From an uncultured Clostridia bacterium (GTDB taxonomy: Bacteria > Bacillota > Clostridia > Lachnospirales > Lachnospiraceae), in the NCBI GenBank assembly GCA_947174885.1, contig CAMWKO010000016.1:1-61672 (forward strand): 61,672 nucleotides of DNA, given 5' to 3'. The notes under the pieces are model-generated. The model searched no databases and had not been told where the DNA came from. It saw only the letters and a program-made list of their open reading frames with translations. Below, one piece after another: positions 35,005-43,008 of the stretch. The translations under genes were made by a program, and so were the position numbers. How positions within the stretch are numbered: position 1 is the stretch's first letter; each line of letters begins with the position of its first letter.

Positions 35005-35373
35005 TTATTTGAGTCCTTTACAGATCGGAATCAGGCAGAGCAGAAGCACAATGCCGACTACACCGACAATAATACCCCATACCATCTGACTCGTAACAAG
35101 GACCATACACATTCCGGCTCCGAATACGGCTGTGCTGAAAATGCTGTAAAGAGTGAGCCCAATGGCTCTGCCGTTAAATACGATAGCCGGCTTTCCGTAC
35201 ATCTTTCGGCGGACAAGCACCATTGCAAGCAGTACAACCAAACCGATCACGCCGAGAACAACGCCTTGGGTAATCGTACCCATTTCCGGCACCAGCGCCA
35301 TACACATACCGATCGCAAACAGCAGTCCTCCGACGACGCTGAGAATGAGAGTGATAAAATCTTTCTTTTTCAT
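35005..35373 (-). CDS. Four-helix membrane protein, GMCM family (122 aa)
   Basis: 122 residues made of two similar helical hairpins. Each starts with a GMCM motif (FAIGMCMALVPEMG and FGAGMCMVLVTSQ) and ends in VVGIV-type helices; a basic loop (VRRKMYGKPAI) lies between. 60-70% alike by eye to the protein at 37105-37476, including the ends (FITLILS and CKGLK). First gene of the exporter operon behind promoter P3. Function unknown. Confidence 0.75.
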   Translation of the reverse strand: MKKKDFITLILSVVGGLLFAIGMCMALVPEMGTITQGVVLGVIGLVVLLAMVLVRRKMYGKPAIVFNGRAIGLTLYSIFSTAVFGAGMCMVLVTSQMVWGIIVGVVGIVLLLCLIPICKGLK

Positions 35374-35419
35374 GGTAAATACCTCCGTATGTTTTAATGA
35401 TCTCTCACTTGTTGTCTGT

Positions 35420-35464
35420 ATTTTACACCCCGAATGTTTTAGAAACTTTCAAGTTTTGTTTAAG
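35420..35464 (-). promoter_or_regulatory. Heptad-array promoter P3 (ABC exporter operon)
   Basis: CTTAAAC (35464-35458), CTTGAAA (35453-35447) and CTAAAAC (35442-35436) at 11-bp period on the minus strand, 10 nt, then TAAAAT (35425-35420). The downstream leader ATACAGACAACAAGTGAGAG is shared with P4. Confidence 0.75.
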
Positions 35465-35485
35465 TTTTATTAAAAGGATTTTTTT

Positions 35486-37018
35486 CTAAAACAGCGGCGA
35501 GAATACTTTCATAATTTCAGCAAGCAGTCTTTGCCAGCCTCGCATGACGGCTTTATTTTTATCTATCTCGCAGGATCGTTCCATCGTATTCAAAAAATCC
35601 GCTTTCATATCTGTAATGCAGTCTGTATCATACATCCATGCACCGCATTCAAAATGATGTACAAGAGAACGGTAATCCATATTGATCGTTCCGCAAACGG
35701 CAAATTTGTCATCGCACACATAATTTTTCGCATGAATGAATCCGGGCGTGTATTCGTATATCTTTACGCCGTCCTCGATCAGCGCCGTATAGTTGGAACG
35801 GGTCATGAAAAAGACCGTCCGTTTGTCCGGGATATGTGGTGTGATGATCCGCACATCCACACCTTTCTTTGCGGCTATCCGCAAAGCAGACAAAATTTCA
35901 CGGTCACAGATCAAATAGGGTGTGGTGATGTAAAGATATTCCTTTGCGGCGCTTATCATATTCAGATAAACATTTTTGCCGATGGTATCCGTATAGATCG
36001 GCTCCGGACCTGAGCCAAACGGGATGACGATTCCGTTTCCGCCAGCCGTCTGAGCCTGCAAAGCCATATATTTTTCGTAGTCAATCGGGTGATTCTTGCT
36101 TTGGGTATTCCAATTCGTGAGGAACAGTGCCATAAGATTTTGTACCGCTTCGCCTTCGATCTTCACGGCGGTATCTTTCCAATGGCCGTGCTTTTCAATG
36201 GCGTTGATATATTCATCAGCCAGATTGATGCCACCAGTAAAGCCAACCTTACCGTCGATGACTGTAATCTTCCGATGATCGCGGTTGTTGTGAATATGGG
36301 AAAGAACAGGAGAAAACTTGCCTGCAATCTCACAGTGGATTCCCTCGCTTGTAAGTATCTCGTGATAATGCCACGGCAGCGTTGCGATACAACCAAAGTC
36401 ATCGTACATAAAATAGACCTCAACGCCCTGCGCTGCTTTCTCTTTCAGAATTTCATGGATAGGATTCCACATAACTCCTTCCTGCACGATGAAGTATTCC
36501 ATGAAAATGAAATGCTCTGCTTTTTTCAGTTCCTCCAATAGAGCGGCGTGGAAGTCCTCGCCCACAGGATAGTAGGTTGTTTTGCTGTTTCCGTAGCAGG
36601 GCATACCGGTGGAACCATATAAATAGTTTGCTTGCAGCCATGCATCTGCGTCCTGTTCTTTCAAACTGTTAATCAGCACAGTTTGCCGGCTGTACTTTTC
36701 CATATCCTTCGCCGCTTTTTCAGATCGCGCATATTCCTTTCGGCTGGTGCTGTTGCTGGACAGAAGCATAAAGATGAACGAGCCGATTACCGGCAGAAGA
36801 AACAGGATGATCAGCCACGGCATTTTGAACTCCGGGATTTCATCCCGATTTATCAGATAAAGCAAAACGCCAAAGTGAAATATCCACGCCAGAATCGTGA
36901 TAGGAAGGAAAAATTCATATAGCAGGATATACACAGTCAAAAGCTGTGCAAATTCCAGTAGAATACAAAATGCTCCCAGGAAAAACCGTGAGCCGAGAAA
37001 TCGAAGTATTTTTTTCAT
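35486..37018 (-). CDS. cls: Cardiolipin synthase
   Basis: 510 residues. Two N-terminal membrane helices and a third hydrophobic stretch (about 14-87), then two phospholipase D domains with HKD motifs: His248-Lys250-Asp255 (HRKITVID) and His429-Lys431-Asp436 (HAKNYVCD). Makes cardiolipin from phosphatidylglycerol at the membrane. It follows the 123-residue GMCM gene and has no promoter-like array of its own, so it is probably read from P4. Cardiolipin change is a known response to membrane-active peptides, fitting the exporters nearby. Confidence 0.94.
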   Translation of the reverse strand: MKKILRFLGSRFFLGAFCILLEFAQLLTVYILLYEFFLPITILAWIFHFGVLLYLINRDEIPEFKMPWLIILFLLPVIGSFIFMLLSSNSTSRKEYARSEKAAKDMEKYSRQTVLINSLKEQDADAWLQANYLYGSTGMPCYGNSKTTYYPVGEDFHAALLEELKKAEHFIFMEYFIVQEGVMWNPIHEILKEKAAQGVEVYFMYDDFGCIATLPWHYHEILTSEGIHCEIAGKFSPVLSHIHNNRDHRKITVIDGKVGFTGGINLADEYINAIEKHGHWKDTAVKIEGEAVQNLMALFLTNWNTQSKNHPIDYEKYMALQAQTAGGNGIVIPFGSGPEPIYTDTIGKNVYLNMISAAKEYLYITTPYLICDREILSALRIAAKKGVDVRIITPHIPDKRTVFFMTRSNYTALIEDGVKIYEYTPGFIHAKNYVCDDKFAVCGTINMDYRSLVHHFECGAWMYDTDCITDMKADFLNTMERSCEIDKNKAVMRGWQRLLAEIMKVFSPLF

Positions 37019-37104
37019 AACGCCATCCTCTTATAACAAAAATTCCGAACAAGCAAAGCAGGCGGCAGCGTAATGTGCTGCCGTCGTACTTACATGTATG
37101 TTAT

Positions 37105-37476
37105 TTATTTCAGACCCTTGCAGAGTGGAATCAGGCAAAGCAGAAGCACAATGCCGACCACACCGACAATTATACCGGGGATCATCAGACCTTCCCATAC
37201 CATTGTCATGCACATACCAACACCGAGTACCAATGCACCGACAATTCCGAGAGCAACTGTTCCAACAGTCTTGCTGGAAATCTTGATAGCGGGCTTACCT
37301 TTCATCTTACGGCGAACAATTAGCATAATTAGTAGCACAACTGCGCCGACAGCTGCAACGATAACGCCCTGTGTAAATGCGTTCCATTCCGGCAGCAGGC
37401 ACATACACATACCTATGGCGAATAGGATTCCTCCAATGGTGCTGAGGATCAGGGTAATAAAATTCTCTTTTTTCAT
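37105..37476 (-). CDS. Four-helix membrane protein, GMCM family (123 aa)
   Basis: Paralogue of the protein at 35005: two hairpins beginning FAIGMCMCLLPEW and LGVGMCMTMVWEG, a basic loop (VRRKMKGKPAI) and tail CKGLK. The second hairpin is closest to the single one in the 126-residue protein (GVGMCCTMVW). Expressed from P4, with cls downstream after 86 bp. Membrane location is clear; role unknown. Confidence 0.75.
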   Translation of the reverse strand: MKKENFITLILSTIGGILFAIGMCMCLLPEWNAFTQGVIVAAVGAVVLLIMLIVRRKMKGKPAIKISSKTVGTVALGIVGALVLGVGMCMTMVWEGLMIPGIIVGVVGIVLLLCLIPLCKGLK

Positions 37477-37523
37477 GTTAAATACCTCCGTTTGTTTTCA
37501 GTAATCTCTCACTTGTTGTCTGT

Positions 37524-37568
37524 ATTTTGCGCCCTGAATATTTAAGAAAGTTTCAAGAAATGTTTGAG
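37524..37568 (-). promoter_or_regulatory. Heptad-array promoter P4 (GMCM protein and cls)
   Basis: CTCAAAC (37568-37562), CTTGAAA (37557-37551) and CTTAAAT (37546-37540), 11-bp period on the minus strand, 10 nt, then CAAAAT (37529-37524). The clearest array: TTTCT is repeated three times exactly 11 bp apart. Confidence 0.75.
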
Positions 37569-37714
37569 AAATGTTAAAAGCGAAAAATCTTCCGACTTTA
37601 CCATTTCTATTTTAGAATAAGCAGGCTAATCATTTATCTATTGGCTTAATTGACGGTGCTGTTATTTTTGTGAAGCCAATAAACAAAGGAGGTTTTAGAT
37701 GGAAAGAAGTGATG

Positions 37715-38125
37715 TCAATATATCAATTTGTTATTAGAGAGTATCATGGCGAATGCTTTTAACTTAATATATGTCATGATTGCAAATATCTTTTGCAAGT
37801 TCAACAATTTCAAACGCATACCGCTGTTTTGCCTTTTTGAGCATTTTTTGAATAGAAAGCAATTAAATGTCATTGCTAAAAGCCCGATAGTAAAAAGTAG
37901 AATTCCAAGGTACAATCGCATTGATGTTGGCATAACAAAATACACTGTCAACAAGCATATACCTATGCCGAATATCAATGTAGCAATAACACCCAATATA
38001 TAAGCAAATATCACAGTCGGTTGTTTTGCCTTTTTGTCAAGTTTTCTTAATGCTATTAACTTGCGTGAAGCCTTTGGTGCATATTCCGCCGCTAATAATT
38101 TTTCATAAATTTCATCTGTATTCAT
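37715..38125 (-). CDS. Two-helix membrane protein, diverged GMCM relative (136 aa)
   Basis: The N-terminal part (LIALRKLDKKAKQPTVIFAY) matches RLRKLDASVTKPGTIVSLI of the 126-residue protein, followed by two helices around FGIGICLLTVYFVMP. Its C-terminus (about 95-136, NLQKIFAIMTYIKLKAF) is unlike the relatives and may come from a frameshift or altered end. AT content is higher than its neighbours. No heptad array upstream. AGGAGG precedes the ATG. Confidence 0.65.
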   Translation of the reverse strand: MNTDEIYEKLLAAEYAPKASRKLIALRKLDKKAKQPTVIFAYILGVIATLIFGIGICLLTVYFVMPTSMRLYLGILLFTIGLLAMTFNCFLFKKCSKRQNSGMRLKLLNLQKIFAIMTYIKLKAFAMILSNNKLIY

Positions 38126-38204
38126 ATTGTTCCTCCTGTGTATAACTATATTTTATAAGATTAAGCCTCAAAATTGGACAACACAAATCGCAAAGTTGCG
38201 AGTG

Positions 38205-38510
38205 CTACGATTGCAGATACTCGCAGAGTATTTCATAAAAATCCTTAATAAACTGCTGCACAAAAACGTATTCTTCATTAGCTGTAAGTTGCAACAGGTA
38301 CTGGTGTGCCGGCGTTGGCATAATCGTAGACAAATCACGCAATAGCTGGATAATCTCTGCATACTGATTATTTTCGCATAGGGTATTGAGGAGCGCATAT
38401 AACTCGGTTAACACTTCTACATTTTCACAGATAGAATACAGGCCGTCCACAAAAGTCGCTGCAAAAACGCCAGATAAAATGCTCATCCGATTTTCATTTT
38501 GATTTGTCAT
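38205..38510 (-). CDS. Hypothetical helical protein (101 aa)
   Basis: Begins MTNQNENRMSILSG at the ATG behind AAAGGAT; the frame upstream to 38567 has no ribosome site. Fully helical by appearance, with Leu-rich stretches (VEVLTELYALLNTL and AEIIQLLRDLSTIM). No signal, membrane segment or family recognised. Composition fits the island. Confidence 0.55.
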   Translation of the reverse strand: MTNQNENRMSILSGVFAATFVDGLYSICENVEVLTELYALLNTLCENNQYAEIIQLLRDLSTIMPTPAHQYLLQLTANEEYVFVQQFIKDFYEILCEYLQS

Positions 38511-38637
38511 AACAAAAACATCCTTTTTATGTTGGCAAATGGGTAAAAATAAAGCCGCCATGCCCAATTATACAGAACATAATACGGATTTATAAATCGT
38601 ACATCTTTCGATTTTCTCGTCAGATGCTTTTACGCCA

Positions 38638-38660
38638 TTTTACGCCAATTTTACGCCAAT
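38638..38660 (+). repeat. Right copy of 23-bp direct repeat (possible att site)
   Basis: Identical over 23 bp to 26430-26452 and preceded by one further TTTTACGCCA unit. On the minus strand it still reads I-G-V-K-L-A-stop, as at the integrase end, but no integrase sequence precedes it. Confidence 0.6.
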
Positions 38661-38905
38661 GGTTTAAGAAACCATAAGATTTTATAAGATTCCGTGTGAC
38701 CCCCATATCGCGCAAGTCCTTGAAATATGGGTGTTTTTCCTTGTAATATCGGCACTTTTGAAGGATCCGTTTTTTTGTTACAACAAGTACGCACAATTTT
38801 ATGGGGATACGCACTTTTTTGTACCCTTTGGGGATTTACACTGTTTCTCGGCACCAACAATTCTGTAAATTTTATGTGATAGGTATCTGTTAGTGCCTCC
38901 GTCTA

Positions 38906-38934
38906 TTGCATTTTGCAGAAGGTTATATTATAAT
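38906..38934 (+). promoter_or_regulatory. Promoter of the HxlR gene
   Basis: TTGCAT (38906-38911), 17 bp, TATAAT (38929-38934). The ATG follows 41 bp later behind GGAGGTG. The 16-bp motif shared with the ACGX promoter lies 82 bp upstream. Confidence 0.7.
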
Positions 38935-38974
38935 TTATATGTAACATTCTTTTTTGAAGTAATGGAGGTGTGAC

Positions 38975-39307
38975 ATGAAAACGAAAGCCGAATTGCTGCC
39001 TGACTGCCCGGTAGCTACAACTGTTCAGCTCATTGGAAATAAATGGAAGTTATTGATTATCCGAAATCTTCGAGTCCGACCGTGGCGTTTTAATGAATTG
39101 CTGAAAAATTTGGACGGTATCAGCCAAAAGGTGCTGACTGACAGTCTGCGTTCTATGGAAGCGGATGGGCTTATTACCCGTACTGTGTATGCAGAAGTAC
39201 CACCAAGAGTTGAATATGCCCTTTCAGAATTGGGGGAGACCATGCACCCGATTCTTGATGCTATGGAAGCGTGGGGAAATTCCTATAAATCAATGAAAAG
39301 GGATTAA
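38975..39307 (+). CDS. HxlR-family transcriptional regulator
   Basis: 110 residues, a winged HTH of the HxlR/MarR class with CPVATTVQLIGNKWKLLIIR, RPWRFNELLKNLDGISQKVL and EYALSELGETMHPIL. Cys10 near the N-terminus lies where redox-sensing members have their reactive Cys. Usually a dimeric repressor that responds to electrophiles or oxidants. The only plus-strand gene of the island; it may control the ACGX operon, which shares an upstream motif, or a lost neighbour. Confidence 0.92.
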   Translation: MKTKAELLPDCPVATTVQLIGNKWKLLIIRNLRVRPWRFNELLKNLDGISQKVLTDSLRSMEADGLITRTVYAEVPPRVEYALSELGETMHPILDAMEAWGNSYKSMKRD

Positions 39308-39500
39308 AAAGTACATTTTGATTTTGCCTCCCAGCTGTAATCAAACCAAATATACTCTTAATCATTGCTCTGTCCCACAATAAATTATCTAAAGGAGCTA
39401 TAAATTTCATCTCATTTTTATCAGAAGTCATAGATTCATTCAGATGCTTTAAATCTTCCTTTCTAATATTTTTCCTCTTTTCTTCTTATTGGCAATCCTT
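39308..39500 (-). pseudogene. YcaQ/AlkZ-like gene fragment
   Basis: In the minus direction, NIRKEDLKHLNESM, MKFIAPLDNLLWDRAMIKSI and FG, then after one lost T the frame gives DYSWE. This is the conserved APLDNLLWDR...FGFDYxWE region of the YcaQ winged-helix (interstrand-crosslink glycosylase-like) family. The rest of the C-terminus is replaced by the HxlR gene and the N-terminal part is missing. A dead remnant at the island's right border. Confidence 0.6.
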
Positions 39501-39543
39501 TAGAAAACTAAAATTTCCACATCTCTCTTCCTTATATACTGTT

Positions 39544-40185
39544 TTATATTTTTGTATCGCTGATTTTTATATCTTTATTCAGCAATCGCTTTCGTTCCTC
39601 TACCTGCTTATCCCAAAACTGTCTGTCTTCATCCGTAATTTTTCTAATAACCCTGCACGGATTTCCTACAGCTACGACTCCTTCCGGAATATCCTTTGTC
39701 ACTACTGAACCTGAGCCGATTACAGTATTAGCACCTATGGTAACACCCGGATTAATAACTGTACTTCCACCTATCCATACATTGTTTCCGATAATGACCT
39801 TTTTTCCGAATTCAACTCCACTGTTTCTTATATCAGCATCTACGGGATGTCCCGCAGTATACACACATACCCTTGGGGCGAATAATACATTATCTCCGAT
39901 AATCACTTCGTTTACATCAAGAATTATACAGTCAAAATTGGCATAAAAATTCTCACCCACAGTAATATTACTGCCATAATCACATCGAAACGGTGGTTCA
40001 ATATAAATATTGTCACCTGTTTTCTTAAATAATTTCTTTAATAACTGTACCCTATATTCGTTCTGTTCTTCTGTAGTGTTATTAAATAATCTTGTCAGTT
40101 GTCTTGAGCGTGTGCGACCTGTAGTAAGTTCTTCATCATTAGCCAGATATAGTTTTTCTGAAAGCATTAATTCTTTTTCTGTCAT
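39544..40185 (-). CDS. Maltose/galactoside O-acetyltransferase-like protein
   Basis: 213 residues of the left-handed beta-helix acetyltransferase family. N-terminal helical part (MTEKELMLSEKLYLANDEEL), then hexapeptide repeats and FAPRVCVYTAGHPVDADIRN, whose His is the catalytic base. Acetylates sugars using acetyl-CoA, probably for detoxification. GGAGAG before the ATG at 40185 favours it over 40197. Confidence 0.9.
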   Translation of the reverse strand: MTEKELMLSEKLYLANDEELTTGRTRSRQLTRLFNNTTEEQNEYRVQLLKKLFKKTGDNIYIEPPFRCDYGSNITVGENFYANFDCIILDVNEVIIGDNVLFAPRVCVYTAGHPVDADIRNSGVEFGKKVIIGNNVWIGGSTVINPGVTIGANTVIGSGSVVTKDIPEGVVAVGNPCRVIRKITDEDRQFWDKQVEERKRLLNKDIKISDTKI

Positions 40186-40329
40186 AAAACTCTCCATTCC
40201 AAAAACACAATTTTTATCACTTCTTCTAATATCATTAAATTAATTCTATCATATATTTAAGCTATTTCAATTAAAACCGTTTTAATTATCCTTTTATTGT
40301 TTTTAACTTATTTTCATACCTTAATGTAA

Positions 40330-40375
40330 TAAAAATGCTTACTGCTTCGGTTTTATCCTTGCAATAAGCATCCTT
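40330..40375 (-). terminator. Terminator of the PepSY gene
   Basis: ATGCTTACTGC (40334-40344) pairs with GCAATAAGCAT (40361-40371); a T run follows on the minus strand. An outer TAATGTAAT/ATTACATTA pair encloses it. Confidence 0.6.
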
Positions 40376-40414
40376 ACTATAAACATAACATCATTACATT
40401 ATCAGAATTTATGC

Positions 40415-41506
40415 TTAATCCCAATCATATTTCAAAATATCACCGGTTATAGCATTAATCTCATACTCATATTCTACTCCATTTTTATAAAATTCTATCT
40501 CGTAGATAACAAATCCATCATCTTTATCCAGCTTTGCTTTAGAAAAGTCTACCTCAGAGGCAGAAAATCCTGCATGGCTTAAAGCAATGGATTTTGCCTT
40601 ATCTATTCCAATATAGTCTCCATTTGTATTTCCGTTATCGTTATTGTTTCCTGTGTTGTTTTTTAAGACTTCTACACTCTTTTTATATACTGCTCCGGTA
40701 TTTGCATTAATCTCGTACTCATACTCATGTGTAGATGTGTAGAACTCAATTTCATATACAGTTATTCCGTCCTCATAGTCTAACTTTGTTTTCGTATAAG
40801 TTACATCAGTCGAAGAAACTCCTGCATCTGTAAGTGCCTTATTTTTTGCCTCATCAGAACTGATTTGGGCTAAGTCTGACAAATAATTGTTATTATCAGG
40901 CTTTTCACTGCCTGTAGTTGTCTGAGCATTGTTTACAGCATGAGTTTCTTTACTCTTGCTGTAAACAGCTCCTGTATTAGCATTGATTTCATATTCATAC
41001 TCTGTATTTCCTAAATAAAATTCAATCTCATATACCAAAATACCATCCTCATAATCCAGCTTCTCTTTTGTGAAAGTTACCTCCGATATAGTAACTCCTG
41101 CATCATCAAGTGCAATCTCTTTTGCCTCCTCATGAGTAATTGATGCTTCTATGGTGGTGTTAGCTCCATCCGACACAATTTCCATTTCTTTTTTAAGAAC
41201 AGAACCATTCGATGCCTTTATCAGATATTCATATTCTATACTTCCAACAATAAATTTAACTTCATATACAAACTGTCCCTGCTCAAAATCAAATTCCGTT
41301 TTAATAATCCTTGCATCTACGGGATCTACCCCTGCATCCGCAAATGCAAAATTTCTTGCATTTTCTGCACCTATAGAGGAGCTCTCTGCAATTGTGCTTG
41401 CCACATATACTGTACCTGCTCCCATTGCCGATAATATAACAAGCATACATACAATAGTAATTGTTGCCTTTTTGGGCGTATTAAATAATTTCTTTATTTT
41501 TGCCAT
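40415..41506 (-). CDS. Four-PepSY-domain membrane-anchored protein
   Basis: 363 residues. One N-terminal membrane helix (about 14-35) and four extracytoplasmic PepSY repeats (about 42-105, 125-188, 218-280, 297-360), each of the form A..DAGV...V...K...DYEDGI.VYEIEFY....EYEYEINA.TG. PepSY domains are thought to inhibit or chaperone proteases or sense the cell surface. Asn/Thr/Gly linkers separate the last two. Standalone gene. Confidence 0.88.
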   Translation of the reverse strand: MAKIKKLFNTPKKATITIVCMLVILSAMGAGTVYVASTIAESSSIGAENARNFAFADAGVDPVDARIIKTEFDFEQGQFVYEVKFIVGSIEYEYLIKASNGSVLKKEMEIVSDGANTTIEASITHEEAKEIALDDAGVTISEVTFTKEKLDYEDGILVYEIEFYLGNTEYEYEINANTGAVYSKSKETHAVNNAQTTTGSEKPDNNNYLSDLAQISSDEAKNKALTDAGVSSTDVTYTKTKLDYEDGITVYEIEFYTSTHEYEYEINANTGAVYKKSVEVLKNNTGNNNDNGNTNGDYIGIDKAKSIALSHAGFSASEVDFSKAKLDKDDGFVIYEIEFYKNGVEYEYEINAITGDILKYDWD

Positions 41507-41610
41507 TTCATCTCACTCCTTTCTATTGTTACCCCATATTCCACAGACTATAAAATACTTTAATGCACTCTGTTTTTAGAATAGGATTTCCATAGCATTC
41601 TTCTATTATA

Positions 41611-41650
41611 TAAAACCGTCCACCAATATCTCACAGGTGAACGGTTTATA
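41611..41650 (-). terminator. Terminator of the SDR gene
   Basis: AAACCGTCCACC (41613-41624) pairs with GGTGAACGGTTT (41636-41647), one G-T pair, T-rich after it on the minus strand. Confidence 0.68.
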
Positions 41651-41760
41651 CTATATGCAGCTTCTGTATTATTACTTAATAATATACCAAATACAGCTTT
41701 TAAAATACATTATTTGAAAATAAATTAATACATATTAAAGATATTATTATACAATATGTG

Positions 41761-42510
41761 TCAGCTTCTTGCAGCACCATCAACAGACAATATCACACCC
41801 GTCACATAGCCTGCCAAATCACTGGCAAGGTACAGGAAAGCATTTGCAACATCCTCCGGCTCTCCAATACGTCCCAATGGAATAGTTGCTATTAATGGTT
41901 TAATAAGTTCATCCGGCAAATTTGCAACCATATCTGTCTTTGTAATACCGGGTGCAACTGCGTTAACACGGATATTATCCTTTGCCAATTCTCTTGCAAG
42001 TGATTTTGTCAAACCGTTCACGGCAAATTTAGATGTAGGATATCCTGCACCGGAAGGCTGACCATAAATGCTTACCATAGAACTTGTATTAAGAATTACA
42101 CCTCCACCCTGCTCCTTCATAACTTTAGCTGCTGCCTGGGAGCAGTTAAACACCGCAGTTACATTCAGATTCATAATCTTTACAAAATCCTCAGGTTTGT
42201 AATCATACAAGCTGTCTCTGGCAGATACGCCTGCATTGTTTACCATAATATCAAGTTTTCCAAAAGTATCTTTTACTTTATTAACTGCCTCGGCAACCTC
42301 ATCAGGATTTCCTAAATCAGGCCACAAACCGATAATCTGATAATCGGCATTTTCAGCTTTAAGCTTTTCCAATGCTTTTTCCACGGTTTCCTGTCTTGAA
42401 CCGCATAATGCCACCGCAGCTCCATTGTCCAGATAAGTCTTTACAATAGAGTAACCAATTCCACGGGTACCTCCTGTTACCATAGCTACTTTTCCTTTTA
42501 ACAATTCCAT
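41761..42510 (-). CDS. Short-chain dehydrogenase/reductase, FabG-like
   Basis: 249 residues. Nucleotide motif TGGTRGIG (12-19), NNAG, catalytic Ser in NTSSMVS and YPTSK (Tyr-x3-Lys), and the VAPGITKTDM block. Resembles 3-oxoacyl-ACP reductases but stands alone, away from fatty-acid genes, so the substrate may be another ketone or alcohol. The ATG at 42510 (MELLKG) has CGGAGG upstream; the frame to 42552 is leader. Confidence 0.9.
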   Translation of the reverse strand: MELLKGKVAMVTGGTRGIGYSIVKTYLDNGAAVALCGSRQETVEKALEKLKAENADYQIIGLWPDLGNPDEVAEAVNKVKDTFGKLDIMVNNAGVSARDSLYDYKPEDFVKIMNLNVTAVFNCSQAAAKVMKEQGGGVILNTSSMVSIYGQPSGAGYPTSKFAVNGLTKSLARELAKDNIRVNAVAPGITKTDMVANLPDELIKPLIATIPLGRIGEPEDVANAFLYLASDLAGYVTGVILSVDGAARS

Positions 42511-43008
42511 TGATATTCCTCCGTTTTTTATTATTTTTGTTTTTACGTTCATACATCAACACTATCTATATAGTAATATTTTAACATAAAAAACAAAACT
42601 GTCCATATTTTTCTTTCTATATTTTCTGTCATATTAATTTAATTTTAAACTCTCATTATCCTTTATTATCTTTTCTATAAAATTTCTCTAGCAATATCTT
42701 TCAACTAATTAATCCTAATTATACAAAAAATCGGGACTTTAACATAAATCCCGATTTTTTGTATTCCATATAAACCTAAAAGTAAAAACTTTATTTTAAG
42801 GCTGAAGCATCACTAAATACATTACCTATATTTTTATCCGCACTGGCATTCACAATCTGTCTGATGATATTTCCGTCTTTATTCATTTTTATGAGCTTAC
42901 ATTACAATATCATGGAACCCCCCTGCATCATTCATCACATCTGCCTTCCATTTTTATCATAAGTAGATATATTTGCTGTCCTTGTTACTTACTCCTTATA
43001 ACATTTTC
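42511..43008. other. 498-bp region with terminator and gene-remnant traces
   Basis: Contains the strong hairpin at 42723-42762. In 42791-42960, minus-strand fragments in different frames (YDKNGRQM, then MNDAGGFHDIVM, then MNKDGNIIRQIVNASADK to a stop at 42791) look like the worn end of a protein gene. I could not identify its family. Confidence 0.4.
42723..42762. terminator. Bidirectional intrinsic terminator
   Basis: A perfect 14-bp stem, ACAAAAAATCGGGA (42723-42736) with TCCCGATTTTTTGT (42749-42762), with T runs in both directions. It ends transcripts from the gshA pair side. Confidence 0.82.

Larger units (their letters stand above)
38511..38974. other. 464-bp non-coding right end of the integrative element
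   Basis: Holds the right 23-bp repeat (38638-38660), an ATGGGTG/ATATGGG palindromic stretch (about 38700-38730), the 16-bp TACGCAC motif (38808-38823) and the HxlR promoter. A 64-codon minus frame at 38620-38814 is not credible as a gene. Confidence 0.6.

Noticed and set aside
38700-38735. Possible RNA gene around the ATATGGGGGTC / ATATGGGTG stretch
   Set aside because: No tRNA or known ncRNA shape could be built; more likely part of the element end.
38620-38814. 64-codon minus frame at the right repeat
   Set aside because: Basic, no start signal, and built from the repeat region; its end only mimics the integrase C-terminus by the shared 23 bp.
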